DNA of 64,000 nt from Dyella flagellata (GTDB lineage: Bacteria > Pseudomonadota > Gammaproteobacteria > Xanthomonadales > Rhodanobacteraceae), in contig NZ_BSOA01000034.1 of assembly GCF_030160275.1 (NCBI RefSeq), positions 1-64,000 of the forward strand. Direction: 5' to 3'. The position numbers and the translations under genes are program-made. Below, one piece after another: positions 12,601 to 27,600 of this stretch. Below the pieces are notes generated by a model. It was not told where the DNA came from. It did not search any database and saw only the letters and a program-made list of their open reading frames with translations. The first letter of the stretch is position 1; every line of letters starts with the position of its first letter.

Positions 12601-15600
12601 GGCACGCTGGTGGCGATCACCTTCGGTGCGTGCGCGGGGGCGATTTCGTCGACGCTGTTGGTCTGCGCGACCAGGATGCGGCCGTCGGCGGTGGTGATCA
12701 CACCCTCGCCTTGCGTACCGCCGCTGGCCACTTGCAGCACGCGGCGCGATTGCAGCTCGATCATCCACACGGCGGAGCCGTGCGTGCTGTCGGTGATGCC
12801 ATTGATCGCAACGTGCTGGTTCAGGCCGCCGGTGGCAATCAGCAGGCCGTCCAGCAAGGAGCCGGCCTGGCCGAAGGCGATGTGGTCGACCACACCGTTG
12901 ATGGTGTATTCCAGTTCGGCGCGGCCCAGGGTGGCGCCGCTCATCGGGAAGCTGATGATGTTCGTGGTGCCATTGGGGTCGGCCGCGGTGATGTTGCTGC
13001 CGCTCCACTGCACGCCCCACAGCCGTCCATCCGGGCCGAAGGCCAGCGACGACACGCGGGTGTTGCTGAAGTGCTGCCACTGCTGCGTCGGATCGGTGAC
13101 GTTGGGGTGGAACACCTCGATGCCGCTGCCGTCGGAGACATAGATGTCGCCGGTGCCCGGTTGAATCGCCAAGGCATGCGTCAGCGGCTGGTTGCTCGGG
13201 CCTTGCAGACTGCGCAGTACGGCGCCGCTGTTCGGGTCCACTTGCAGCAACTCATTGCCGGTCATCACCCACAGCTGGCCCAAGCTATCGACGGCCATGT
13301 CCAGCACCGGTTGATCCAGTGTGAAGAGTGGCGTCGTGCTGTGGCCGCCATCCTTGGCGGAGTAGCGGTACACGGCGTTTCGCTCCGTGCCCGCACTCAC
13401 GAGTAATGAGCCGTCCGGCAGTTGCACCAGGGCCATCGCGCCGATATCGCCTTCGCTGGTGCTGAAGCCATCGGCCAGGCTGCGAGTGCTGAACGGCGCC
13501 AGCACGCTGGTGAGGTCGCCTGGGTTGTTGCTGGCGACATTGCCAGGCAACAGCTGAGTGGCCTGTTGGAACAGCGCGTTGCTGTTATAGGTGCGGTCCT
13601 GTGGCGCTTGCGGTGTTTGTGCGGTCTGGTCCAGCGTCGGCGTCACGCCGAGGCCATCCAGCACCGCTTGGCGTGCGCCGTCATCCGGCAGCACGGCGTT
13701 GGTGACATTGGCAGCTTCGCGATTGCCGGCATTGTCGGTGGCGACGGCCAGGAACTCGTATTGATTGCCAGCAACACCCGTGAACACTGCCTCGGTGGTG
13801 CTGGGGTCGACCTGGCGCTGCCAGATCTGGAAGTCGCCGCCGTTGGTGGCGACGTAGACCGTGACGAAACGGATGCCGCTGGCATCGCTCTGCGCGTTCC
13901 ACTTCACATCGTAGGTCGGTGCACCTTGCGCGTTGTTGCCTTGCGAGGTGACCGTGACGGTGGTGGTCGGTGCCTTGGCATCGAGCGTGGTGGTCACTGG
14001 CGTGCTGTCGATCGGCGGGGCGCCATCGAAGAGGATGCGCGCTTGCGTGGTGATCTTCGCGCCGGTGCTGGCACCAGCCATCGCTGCCACGGTGAAGCTG
14101 ACAAAGCCGCCTTGCGCCGCGCTCTGGCCGGCAACCGGGGCGAGCAGGGCATTGCTGACGTCCTGCATCACTTCGCCGGTGTTCGGATCGATCGCCTGGA
14201 TCAACCAGGTGGCGATATGCGAGGCCACATCGACGCCCGCGCTCACGCGCAGGATGTAGCCCTTGCTGGCGGTGAAATCGAAATCGGCCTGGAAGTTCGC
14301 GCGGTCGGCGGGTACGTGGATATTGATGTCGCCGATCTTCAGGTCACCCAGTCGCAGCGAACGCGGATCGATGTTTGGATCAAGCTGGGTCACGATGCGG
14401 ATCTGACCCACGCCCTGCGCGCTCGGGTTGCTGAAGGCGAAGCTGTAGGGCAGGGGCGTTGCAGCCGGTACATACACGCTGCCGTCGCTGGCCACCGCCG
14501 TGCCTTGCGGGCCCTGTACGCTGATAGCCGACTGCGTGGCACCCTTTTGCTGCGCCATCAGTTGCAGGTATTGCGCCAGGTTCAGGCTCTTGCCTGGCAG
14601 CGGGTTGAATTTCTGGTCGAGCAGGCCTTCGGAGCGAAGGTATTCCAGTTCGGACTGGTTGCCGACGAAGACCCGGAAATTTTCGAACTGCAGGGTGACG
14701 CCTGCGTGCCCGATCTCATTGGCGACGTTGTAGTCGGTCGGGTTGGCCATGGCCGGCACCGGGACTTCCACGAAGTTGCCTTGATCGTCCGTACGGACCT
14801 CGTAATGGTCGATCGCGTCCTTGGCGGCATTGGGATCGCCGGCGTAGGTGGCGGTGTTGCCATACCACTGCTGCACTTTGGTGAAGAAGCCGGCGATGTC
14901 GGCTTGGGTGCGATAGCTATCGCCGCCCTTCGACAACAGGATGCCGGCAGCGAGCGTGGCATTGAGGCTGACTACTTGCGGGTTGGTGCTGATCGGCGGC
15001 GCCTGGTCGGCCGGTTGCAGCATGCCGGCCTGCTCCAAGGCGGCCAGGTAACCGTTCACCCATTGCGAAGCATCCGCAGCAAGCACGCTCAAGGCACTGG
15101 GCGCGGTCTTGTCGGCCAGGATCGCGCTGCGCAGTTTCAGCGCGTAGGTGGTCTGTTCGGCGATGAATTCGTCGCGCGTCAGCGCGGTGGCGGCGCCGAC
15201 AATGTTGGTCTGGAACGATTCGGCCAGTAGCTCCTTGGGCGTGAGCTGGCGATCCTTTGGATCGTTGAAACGTTCGGCAAGGCCTGGCGAGACCTTGTCC
15301 AGATCGCTGACGCCGTTGTCGAGCAGACCTTCCGCCTTCCAGTCCGGATGGGTGGCGTACAGCGCATCGCGCAAGCCGTTGAAGTCGTGGTTCAGCCAGG
15401 CGGTCAGGCCAGGATAGGTTTGCAGCTTGAACGTCATGCCCACGGTGCCCTGGTCGGCCACGTCGAAGGCGTAGCCGGGGGCGAGGTTGTAGCCTGAAGT
15501 GTTTTCGGTGCCATCCAGCGAGGCCCACGGAATATCCGTACGCGCCTGCGTGCTGGGCGTCTGGCCGTAGCTCTGCGTATTGGCCGGTGCGTTGTCGGTA

Positions 15601-18600
15601 TTGCCGAATGGCGAACCGCCCACATTGGAGGCGAACACCGCGTACGGCAGATTGAGCTCGCCGAGCAGGTCCTTGTTATAGCCCATTTCAGCCGCGCCGA
15701 TGTCGAAGCGCACGTAAGGCGTATCGACATTGGTGAGGCTTTGCAGCGAGACGCTATAGGTGCCGGCCTCGCCCGGATCGAGCGTGCGCGGCCCACCGAT
15801 GCCGATGGTGGCATCGTCTTCGATGCCACGTTGCACCAGGTAGCGATCCGCTTCGGTGACGCTTTGGCCGTCCGGATTGGTGACGGTGACGTCGTACAGG
15901 CCGAGCGGGAAGTTGCGCGTGTCGAAAATGGCGCGGATATGCGTGGCGTCGAGCACCTGCCAGCGCGAAGGTTCGGCTTCGAACACACCAGGGCGCGACA
16001 GCTTGACGATCGCACCGGGCTGGAAGCTGGCGCCGTAGATGTCCAAGGTTACCCAGCGATGCGCGTCATCGCTGACGCCGCCGGTGTCGGGCGTGACTTG
16101 CGTGATCGACAACGGCAGCAGATCGGCACGCAAGGTGGTCGGCACGTTGCTGCCAGTGCGCGAGCGCACCAGGATGTAGTAATCGCCGGCCTGCGTGCTG
16201 GGTATCACCACTTGCTGGTTGCCCGAGGACGCGTTGCTGTAGGCCGCGTCATAGGCGAAGGTAGTGGGCACGTCGCCGTAGCGGATGTACAGCTCGTTGT
16301 CGCCGCTGGCTTCCAACGCGTTGAGCATGACGCGCAACGTCTGACCCGCAGCAACGCTCACCTTGTACAGCTTCACGTCGCCATTGGAGAGCGTGGTCTG
16401 CAAGGGGCTGGACACGGCCAGCGATGGCACCTGCGTCTGGATGGTCGCGGCGGAAGCGGTCAGCGTCTTCGGCGTACCGGTTTCTTCGTAGATGTCCGGG
16501 CGCACGATGACGCGCCAGCTGCCGTCCTTCAGCGGCGGCAATTGCGCGGTGAGCGTACCGGTGTAACCGGTATTGGCCGCCACATCACCGTTGTGCACCA
16601 CCTTGCCGAGCAGGATGTCGTCCACGCTCCAGGTATTGTCCTGCGACAGGTACACCGCATCGGTCCAGCTGCCGGTGGCTGGGTTGGTGGAGTTGTTGGT
16701 GACGTTGTAGGTGACGGTGACTGGGTCGCCTACGTTCGCTGTTGCTGGCACGCTGACGTTGCCTACCACCAGGTCGGCCGGCGGCGGCGCATTGATCAGC
16801 ATCGGCTGCGCGGCGGCGGTTTCGTTGTTCTTGTCGACGCGGAATTCCAGCACGTGGCCGTCTGGTCCGCTGCCGAACACATTGGCCGGATCGGTGACGA
16901 CGAATACGTAGTACGGGCCATCCAGATCCTTCGGCGCGGTAACCGTGAACTGGCCGTCGTAGCCGGCACCCGCGGCGAGGCCGCCGGTGTGGGTCGAGTA
17001 GCTAAGGTAACGATCGTGCTGCAGATCCAGTGTGCGGTCGCGCGACAGGTACACCATGTCGTACCACTGGCTTTGGTCGCCAGGTGTGGCGCCGCCGTTG
17101 TTGTCGACGTGGTAATTGACGGTGAAGCTCTGGCCGGCAGTGACTGCTTGCGGTGCCGTGACCGTGGTGACTTGCAGATAGGGTGGTGTCACCTGTGTGA
17201 CGGTGATCGGGATCGACGTAATGCGGTTGACGCCGGTGCCTTCATACACCGGCACGGCACCGGGGCCGCTGCCGGTGACGACGTCTAGCCCTTGGCGAAT
17301 CAGGCTGGGTGAGCCGCCTAGCCAGTCCTTCACCGTGGTGGTGTCGGTCTTGACGACCACGTAGAACTTGCCGCCGATCGACTGCGGAATATGGAAGGAG
17401 GCGGTTTCGGTGTAGGTCTGACCCGGCTGCAGATAAGCCGGATTGCCATTGGCATCGGTGATCGAGACGCCTTGCACGCGGCCTGGGTTGTTGTACAGCG
17501 AACCTTCGATCAGCGGGTAGTCACCCGCTTCCAGCGAGCCATCCGGCGACAGGTACACGCCGTCGTTCCAGTTGGTGGTGCGGGTAGCGCGCGTGCCGGT
17601 GTTCTTGACGGTCCAGGTGAGCGTCACCAGGTCGCCCGAGTTCGGTGTGCTGTTGGAAATGCTGACGTTCTGGATCTGCAGGTCGGGTTCGCGGTAGGTG
17701 ATGTTCAACGAACCGCCGCCAATACGGCCGGTGAGGTTGCCGCCTTCATAGGCGTGGCGGTTGTAGTAGGCCAACTCCTGGGTGTTATCGCCGCCGTCGA
17801 GATCGTCGTTGTGCGGATTCGCCTTCGGTATCGGACTATTGAGATCGCCGTTGTAGCTGTCGTAATCGCTATCGGCGATTACATAGACGTAATACGTGCC
17901 GCTGGTACCTGGCGGAAGTTGCACGTTGGCGGTGGCGGTATAGCTGGCGCCGGCGGCAAGGCCATTGGTGTTGTAGTGCGTGAATGCGCCCAGGGCGGTG
18001 GCGCGGCTGGGGATAAAGGTGGGGTCGGTGCTGATGTAGACCGAATCGACCCAGCCAGCACCGGCTGGCCATACCGCTTCGCCCTTGTTGGTCACCGTCC
18101 AGCTGATCGGCGTGGTTTCGCCGGAGTAGTTCTGCGGCTGGCATTGCACGGCGGTGACTTGCAGGCTGGCCGGATGCGGGGTGACAGTGCTGGCCACGGC
18201 CTTTTCGCGCGTGCGCCACGCTTCGGGCGCGTGCGTCCAGTAGTTGCTGTCGGTTTGCACGATCACGTAGCGGCCGGTGATATCCGGCGCCAGCTGCAAC
18301 GTCTGGTTGACGGTGTAGCTCTGGCCGTTGTTGAGCGTGCTGCTCTGGTTGTAGTCGCCCAGTTTCCAGATGTGCTTGGCCTGGGTGATATCCGGGTTGT
18401 CGGCCACGTAGACGGTGTCGACCCAGTTGCCGGTGAAGGCATCGCCCTGGTTCTGCACGGTGTAGCTGAAGCTCAGGTTGCCGCCGGCATCGGCCGTGGC
18501 CGGGGCGACGACTTGGGTCACTTCCAGGTCGGGCGGCGTGATGCCCAGTACGCTGATTGCGCGGCCCTTGTAGTTGTCGTTGTTGATCGTGGGGGCGTCG

Positions 18601-21600
18601 TCCAAGTTGGTATTGGAGGCCAGCTCCCTCTGCAGGATGGTGCCGTAGCTGTTGGTCCAGGCGGTGATGTAGTACCGGCCGCTGAGCGTGTTGTCGGGAA
18701 TGGTCACCTGCATGTTGCCCAGGTAGCTGTCGCCGACGTTGAGGTTGCCAGTGTGCACGGTGGAACCCAGCAGTACGTCGCCCTTGTTGGCGCCGGGGCG
18801 GGTTGGGTCCTTGGCCAGCCACACGGTATCGGTCCAGCTGTTAACGTCTGCCGTGAGCCCACTGGTGGGCGCGCTGCCCAGGTTGGTCACCTTGTAGCTG
18901 ACGTTGATGCTGGCGCCGTGCACTGCCTGGTCGGGGGCCACCACATTGCTGGTGACCAGGTCCGCGAACGGCACTTCGTCGACATAGAAGTGCACCGCCT
19001 TGGTGTTGTTGGCCTGGTTGGGGAAGGTGTCGAGGCTGTAGTTGCCGTTCGCCACCACGATCAGGTAGTAGTCGCCCTGCAAGGTGATCGGCACGTTGAT
19101 GCTGGCGGTGGTGTTGCTGTAGCTCTCGGTGCTGCCCAGCGCGCTGGTGTTGTCGAACGTGCCGACCAGTTGCGCGGTGGCGTCGAGCAGGCCGGTTTGC
19201 GACAGGTACACCTTGTCCTGCCAATGGCCGGTGGCAGGCACGCTGCCGGTGTTCTGGATGGTGTACTGGATGCCGACGCTGGTGCCGGCCTTGACGTGAT
19301 CGGGCAGGGTGACGCTGCTGACGATGAGATCCGGGCGCGGCTGCAGCGCGACCGTCATGCTGGCGCTGCTGAGCAGCGTCTCGTCGTTGCGCACGGACGG
19401 GTCTTCATAGACCGCGCCATCGGAGTTGGCGATGACCTGGATGCGATAGGCACCCTGGATATGCGTAGGCAGGCGCACCTGCTTGTCGTGCTGGTAGCTG
19501 ATGCCTGGCGCCAAGGTCTGGTCGTAGCTGAAGCTGCCCAGGTCGATGGCCGGGCTGTTGCCATCCACCGGCACCAGTTTCAGGTCGTCGTTCCAGGGAC
19601 CGGTGGCGGGCGCCTGCCCTTGGTTCTTCACCGTCCAGCTTACGTCGATCAGCGAGCCTTCGGTGGCTTGTGCCGGGATGGTGATCGATTGCACCGCCAG
19701 GTCGGGCGAGGGCGAGAGCGTGACCGGCACCGCCACGTGAGCGACGTTGTCCTGGCCGTAAATGAATTCATACGGCAGGCCGGAATTGGCGGCGCGCACG
19801 TTGACGTAGTAAGTGCCTTGCAGGCCGTTGGGCACCATCACGGTGATGCTGCGCGCATACGTGCTGCCCGCGGACAACTGGCCGAGATGATCCGCGTTGC
19901 CGAGCATCGCGATCATGTTGTTGCCGGCAGGATCGCTGCTCAGCCACACCTGGTCGGACCACTGCGTGCTGTCGGTAATGCCGATGCCGTTGTTGATCAC
20001 CGACCAGTTCACCGTCAGCGGCTGGCCGCTGCTGGCGCTGCCTTGGGTGGTCAACGACTGCACTTGCAGATCGGCGTAGGGCTTGGGCATCACGTCGACG
20101 GTGTGCGACGCCTGCGCGGTGTTGACGGCGGTAAGGCCGTTCTGGAACACCTGGCTGTAGGCATCGCTGATCACGAACAGCTTGTAGCGGCCACTCATGC
20201 CTGGTGGCAGCATCACATGCAGCTGGCCGGTGTAGCTGGCGTTTTGCGCCAGGGCACCGTCGTGTGCGACTTCGCCCAGCACGAGGTCATCACTGTTGCC
20301 GGGCGCGTCATGCGTGGTCAGTATCACGCGATCGACCCAATGCGTGCTGTTGCCGGCTCCAGTGCCGGTGTTGGTTACCGTCCAGCTCACGTCCATCGTC
20401 GCCGGATCGGCGATCAGCTGCGTCGGTGCGGTGACGGCGCTGACGGCAAGATCCGCATAAGGTGCCAACTGCACTTGCGTGACCGCTTGCGCGCTGTTTT
20501 TGTCGTAGGCGTGTTCGTTGAGGACGTGGTTGGCGTCGGCGACCACCAGCACGTCATATTCGCCGCTGGCATTGAGCGGCAGTTGGTAGTCGTACGAACC
20601 GGTATAGCTGGACCCGGAAGCCAGCGGGCCGTTCTGGGTCACGTCGGCCAGCTTGGTGGTCTGGCCGTTATGCACCAGATACACGCTATCGACCCAGTTG
20701 CCGGTGGCGTTGGCGCCATTGTTGGTGACCGTCCACTGCACGTGCAGGTTGCTGCCCGATTGCAGCGTGGCCGGGCCGGTAACGCTGCTGACGGCCAGGT
20801 AAGGCTTGGCCACCGCGACAGTATTGCCGCGGCCGATATTGTGATCGGTACCGCCGCGCTCGTAGATGGTGCTATCGGCATTGGCGCGTACCACGTAGGT
20901 GTACGTGCCTTCGGCAAAACCAGGCGGCAGCGTGAAGGTCACACTGCGGTTGACGCTGGCGTTCGCGGCGATGCCGTCGGTGTAAAGTTGGTTGGCGACT
21001 TCGATCAGCTGGCCATTGCCCGCATCCAGGTAGATGCGGTCGCGCCAGGCACCGGTGGTGGCAGCATTGCCAGTGTTGTTGGCGATATAGCTCACGGTGA
21101 TCGGGTCGCCCGGCCGCACCGCGGCCGGGCCTGAGACACTGGTGACGGTAAGGTTCGGCACCGGCGCTAGCGCGATATGCATCAGGCTGCTGGCGAGCAG
21201 GTTGTCGGCGGTATGGCCGTTTTCAACCACCGAGCCATCGCTGTTGCTGTAGACCAGGATGTAGTAATCGCCGGTGAGGTCGCGCGGCAGACTCAGCGTG
21301 GCATTGCCGGTGTAGCTGCTGCCATTGGCGAGTACGCCGGTATGCGTGATGGCGCCAGCCAGCACGATGTCGCTGGCCGAGGGCGTGCTGCTCTTGGCCA
21401 GCACGATGCGGTCGTTCCATAGCGGCGAGCTGGTGGGAGCATTGCCGGTGTTGGTCACCGTCCAGCTTACGTTGATGCTGTCGCCGCTCTGTACGTTGGC
21501 GGGCACGTTGACAGCCGTAAGGCTGAGATCCGAATACGCCGCCGCGACCGCAATCAGGCTGGACGCACTGGTGCTGTCGGCGCGGGTATCCGGTTCCAGC

Positions 21601-24600
21601 ACTTCTTGGCCCGCGTCGCTGACGACGTAGATATGGTAGTTGCCGTCGTTGAGCAGCGGCAGGTTCAACGCGGCAGTCTGCGTATAAGCCTGGCCGACCG
21701 CGAGCGCACCGTTATGGCGTACGGTGCCGATCGCCATGTCGTTGGGGCTCGGCGTGGCACCGGTGCCGAGCATGATCACGTCGTTCCAGGCAGCGCTGGT
21801 GACAGCCTGGCCGCTGTTGGTCACCGTCCAGCTGATCGTCACCGGCTGGCCGCCGATGCCCGTGGCAGGCACGCTGACGTTGCTGATCTTCAGATCCGCG
21901 TACGGCGTGGTGGCCGACTGCACATTGGTGCTGGCCGTACCATTCTGCACGCTGGTCTCGAACAACTGCTGTACTCCGGCGGCATTGCTGTCAGCGGTAA
22001 CAGTAATGCCGAGGTTGCCGGCGCCGGCGAGGCCATCGGGCAAGCGGAAGGTAAAGCTGCGCAGGCGATGGTCGCCTGCAGCGATCGAGCCGTTGGCTTG
22101 GCCATTAGTGATCGCGGTGGGGTCGTACACCAGGCTGGTATTGAGCAGCACCAGGCCGGAGTCGGCACGCGTCACCTGGATGCGGTCGTCGAAAGCAGCG
22201 CCGGTAGCGCTACCGCCCATGTTCCAGTCTTCCCAGGTGATCGTGACCATGCCGCCGGCACGGATCGTGGTGCTGGTCACTTGCAGGTTTTTCACCTGCA
22301 GAGCGGGGCCGACCGCCTGGTCGATCTCGGCGGTGTTGTCGGTCTTGACCGGATTGGCTTCCGGGATTTCGTTGAGGCTGTCGGCAATCAGCTTGATCGC
22401 GAAGTTGCCCGAGGCATCGATGCCATTGGGCCAGGTGAAGCTGCTGGTGCGCGACCGGCTGCCACCAATGGCCAGCGTGCCTTGCGTATCACGCAGCGTT
22501 ATGGTGGCTACCACGTTGCCAGTGCTGAGGTTGGTGACCTGCAGCAGTTCGCTCCACGGCTGCGCGACGTCGGCCGTGCCCTTGTTGATCGTGGTCCAGG
22601 AGGCCGTGACGGTTTGCCCCGGCTGGAAATTGCTTGCCGGTTGCAGCGTGAAGTTCTGCACCTGCAAATCGGCGTAGGGCGCAAGCGCAACGCTGATCTG
22701 GGTGCTGGCCGCGGTGCTGCCGGTTTCCTTGAAGACGCTGTCCGAATCGGCGATCACCGTCACGCTGAGGGTGCCGGCGGAAGGACTGCCATCGGGCAGG
22801 CGAATCTGCTGCTGGCGGTTACGCGCATCGTTGACGTTCAGCACGCCATTGCCGGTGGCACTCGCGTCATACGGCACGGTGACATCGGCGACGATGGCGC
22901 CGGTGGCGGTGTTGCGCACGATGATACGGTCGTTCCAGTTGCCGCTGGTCGGCAGCGTGCCCTGGTTGGTGTCCACCCATTGCACGGTGATGGTCTGGCC
23001 GGTTTGCAGGCCACTGCTTGGGGAAATGTTGAGTGAGGTGACGGCCAGTGCAGGAGACGGGCTGGCGACCAGTGAGTTCAGGACCACCGTGGGCGGGTCC
23101 TGCACCTTGACCACATTGAAGGCGAGATTGGGGATCGTGTTCGTGCCGGGATAAGGGTTGGCGACGACCAGGGTGTAGCTGCCGCCGGCTAGTAGCGTGC
23201 CCAGGTCGACCGGGTAGCCATAAGCACGGTATGTCGTTGGGGACCCTTGGTATGCCTCGTAACCCATGGAGCTTTCGTTCATGACGACACGGCCTTCCGG
23301 GTCGAACAGCGTCCAGACGGGTGCCCGGCCGACACTGTTGCTGCCGGTGTTGCCTGTCAGCACGTCAAGGAAATAGTGCGCTCCCGGCTGCACATTGATG
23401 CTGTAAAGCTGCAGGCCGCGTGGATCGGTAGCGTTGACAGTGACAGGTGCGTTCACCGTCACCGGCGTGGCGGTGCTTTGATCGAGCACGCTGAAGCTAT
23501 AGGGTTGTGCATCGAGACTGTTATTGACGATCGTCAGCACGTAGTCGCCGGCCGGTAATAGGCTGGCGTAGTCCTGATAGTCGTTCATTGTGTCGGAGAT
23601 ATAGACCTTTCCGTTTGCATCGACCAGCGACCAGTAGTTGCCGTTATCTGTCGTCCCCAAATCATGGAAAGCCAGTAGGCTGGGCTTGTCCAAGTGCAGG
23701 GTATAGTGCGTTGCAATCTGGTGCGTCGGCAGGGTGCCGCTGATCACAGTGTTAAGCGGCACAGCTGTCGCGGTGGTATCGACGTAGAAGTTATAGCTAC
23801 TGTTACCGTAGGCACTTTCCAGCAGCACGTAATAGCTGCCCGCATCCAAGGGCAGATAACCGGAGTTATCGTAGATCGATTTATACGCCAGCGTCTTGCC
23901 GGAAGCCGACACCAAGCGCAGCCTGGCGTAATAGTTGCTGCCCGACATGCTGAAGACGAAGTTTCCCGCTTGCGTCAAGTTCAACCGATAGGCGACCACC
24001 GCAGGATTGCTCACCGCCCCGGTCATCAGCGTTTCCGACGACAGCAGTGGCGCGCTGGTGATATCACTGACAGTCAGGCCGACGTTGCGCGTAGAAGTGT
24101 TGCCGCTAACGTCGCTGATCTTGAGGGTGTATGTACCTGCGCCGGGCAACACAATCGCCTGATTATTAGCGGCATTGTTGTCGTCATCGGCCTTGGGCGT
24201 GCCTGAGTAGATCAAGGCGCCTTGCGCGTCGTAGACATTCACGCGCACGTCGGCGTAGTAGTCGCCGGTGCTTACCCATAGCATCGATGCCTGTTGCACG
24301 GTTACGCTGTAACCGGTGCTGCCGTTTTGCAACGTCGCTGTAAAGGGCTGCCCAAGGGGCAGCGCTGGCAACTGGTTGTTGACGGTGACGGAGAAGTTAT
24401 AGGCCTGGGTGGTGCTGCTGCCGTCGCCTTGCGTGTCGCGCACCAGGTAATAGACGCCGCTGCGCGGCAGATTGGTGATGGCGCCCGCGTTTTGTACCTG
24501 TTTTACCAGTTGGCCGAATTCGTCGTAGAGCGACCAGTTGAAGCCGGTATCGCTGCTGGCAAGCGTGACGGTGTCGCCGGCATTTGCAGTCAAGCGATAG

Positions 24601-27600
24601 ATGTCGGCGTTGCCAAGCGTGTCGCTGCCGCTGACCGGTACGTTGGGTGCCAAGGCGGTGGCATTGCCCAGGTCAAGCAGGCGCAAGTTGGCGTTGTAGT
24701 AGTTGCTGCCTTGCGCATTGAATTGATAGTCGCCAGCCGGCAATGCCACCACGAAGCCCTGCTGCGAGGTAGCAAAGCCGCTGGTGATTTGCTGTCCGTG
24801 GCTGGTGATCGTCCAGGGCATGTTGTTGTACAGCAGCTGCCCAATATCTATCAGCACATGCGTTGCGGTAGAGAGATGGAAGGCGAAGCTGCTGCCGGGC
24901 GTCAGCCTAACCGGCGCTCCCAGTGCCGTAGTGGCGGTGTCGAGCGCAAATTGCACGGCTACCGGCGTGGTAGTGGCAGCGCTATTGACATGCCAGGCCA
25001 AGAGATATCGTTCGCTGGTCTGCAGGGTGATGTCCTGCGCCGAGCCGATATCGCCGCTGGCCAAGATGCTGCCGTTGAGGTCGATCAAGCTCCAGCTGCC
25101 GGTGAGGCCACCCAAGCTCGTGGGTGAATAATGCAGCGTGCTGCCGGCTACGCCTTCGAGGCTGTAAAGACGCATGCTGCCTGGCGCGACATTGTCGCTC
25201 ACGGGGTTGTCGATGCTGATTGTCGTGGCGCTGGCGGCATCACCAAGCTCGAACGACAAATGGCCGTTGGTGTTGTTGGCATCGGGGCGCACAGCCAACT
25301 GGTACGTGCCCGCTGGCAATTGAAATACGGCTGGCACGCTGCTGTTGGCATTCCAATGGCCGCCGGACTGTCCACTGAGAAGCCAGCTGAACGACGTGTC
25401 AGCACTCAAGCTGCCCAGCACTACGCGGGTCGGCGCGCTTAGCGTGAAGCTATACAGTTGCGTGGTTGCAAGCCCGGTCGCCGTAATGGATTGCGTGCTG
25501 CCAAGGCTGATCGGCGTAACGCTCTTCGGTGGCGTGCTGTTGAACTGATAGGCATAGCTGACGTTGCCGCCGCTGAGGTTGGTGGTGCCTGGATCAAGAT
25601 TCCACACCACATAGTAGGTGCCGTCGGCAGGCAACGGTGCAAGCGCATCGGTGGCGTTGGAGGCGTCGCCCCATACGTAGTTGCCATTGGCATCGTACAG
25701 CGTCCAATGTGCCTGGCCGTCCTCGCCATCCTGGGGTGCGTAGTAAAGCTGCTGATTGGCTTTGCCCGCAATGCGATAGACCGCCAGTCCGGCGGCGTTG
25801 AAGGTTACGCTGCCGCTGGCGTCCGGCGTGATTAGAGGCGCGCTGCTGTCGAGGGTTTGGAACAGCAAATTGTAGGTAACGGCATTGGGGCTGCCGTTCA
25901 CCACGGTAAGGGTGTAGCTGCCGGCGGCCAATTGAATGGGGTCATTACCATTGAAAAGGCGCTGCCCATTGATACCCGGGCCTTGCAAGGTATACATGAG
26001 GCCCGACGGCAGACCGATGCCGACGAGCGAATTGGCCGTCACCGACAGCTTGTAGACGTCCGTACCTCCTGAGGCAATCGAGCCGTTGGCGACTTGACCT
26101 AAGGTGAGCGTGCTTGCCGTCGAGATATACAGTGACGAATTGCGGACAACGGTGTGGGTGACTGCGAAATTTCCGCCGCCACCACCACCGCCGCCTATGA
26201 CCACGTACCAGGTGCCGTTCGCGTCGGCATGCAACTGCTGCATGTCGCCGCTAAAGCCCGAAAAGGCCGTGGACATGTCCTGGCGGTACACGGTGTAGCT
26301 CAGGCCATATGAATGGGTGAAGTAGTAATCCTGGCCGGCGCTAACGTTGAATGCATAGATGCCTGGTGTATTGGTAGGTACAACCACCGGCCCCGATCCG
26401 GCGACCGTTGCCTGTGCCTGGGTGGCGACCGTCAAGTCGATGTTGGTGGGGGTGGTGTCGTTGTTATAAGTCAGCTCAAGGCTGTAGTCGCCGGCTGCCA
26501 GAGGCGTGTAGCTGATGTACGGCCGGCTGGGGTTAAGCCAGCCGCTCTGGACGATGCCGTTGGCATCGCGTAGCACCCAGTTCGCACTGCCCACGGTGGA
26601 GCTGCCCGTGATGTCGAGCAAGGACGTGGTGTCGAGATGGAAGCTGTAGCGCTGCGCCATGGATGGGTTGAGCGTCAGCTTCGTATCCTGGCCGAGTGTC
26701 AGCGGCGTAGTGCTGACTGGCAGAATGTTGGTGTGGCTTTGCAGCGTAGTACTGAAGGTGGCGGTCAGCGCCTCGTTGACGTTGGCGACGATCAACGTAT
26801 AGTTGCCCGCCTCCTTGATCTGCAGCGAACTGTTGCTCGCTGTCCGCCCGGCATAATTGGACAGAACCTCGCTGCCGTCCGGATCGAGCACCATCCAGTA
26901 GGCATTAAGGGCATCGGTGCCGCTATTGCTGGCCGAGGCGGTGAGATTGAGTACGTCGCCGGGATTGGCGGCGATATGCAGTACCTGCACGTCGCCGGGG
27001 GAGGCGATCGACAGAGAGGCTGGTGTGCCGGTGACCAGGGATGCACCCGCATCTACGTCCAGCAGGCGGAAGTCGGTACTGATAGCAGTGTTGTTGTTGC
27101 TGCCATCGAAGCGCAGCGTATAGCTACCTGCCGCCAGCTTGAGCGGGCCATTGCCCAAGCTGCCTCTATCGACCACATTGCCCAGCGCATCGACCAGGCT
27201 GTACCCGATGTAGGGTGTATTCGCGTCCGGCGCGGCCAGCCACAGGCGTTTGGGCGTCGTGAGCGTAAAACTGTAGTTCGCGCGGTACGCCGTGGATGAA
27301 TCCAGCGTCAGCGCTTGCTTGGCACCCAACACAATTGCGGTGGTGGGCATGGCCACGGTACTGGCCAGTACCGAATACGGCAGGGCGGTACTGCCTGCGG
27401 CAGAACGGTATACCACCAGGCGATAATCTCCGCTTGCCAAAACCTGCGTGGCGTAGCCGCCTTGGCTGTTGCTGGTGACGACGTTGCCGTTACTGTTGTA
27501 CAGCTTCCAGCCGATACCGGTCCCGGTGCCGGCTGTCGCGCCGAATTGCAGCGGCGATACGCCGTCGCTACTGAGGCTGTAAATCGCGGCGTTTGCGCCG

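Noticed and set aside
13422-17288. Plus-strand open frames of about 602 and 515 codons (13422-15230, 15741-17288)
   Set aside because: Antisense shadows of the giant gene for the same reasons; no ribosome sites or family motifs.
17391-21134. Plus-strand open frame of 1247 codons
   Set aside because: It lies exactly opposite the CARDB array of the giant gene, contains no recognisable domain, and shows the Val/Arg/Gly/His-heavy make-up of antisense to GC-rich coding DNA.
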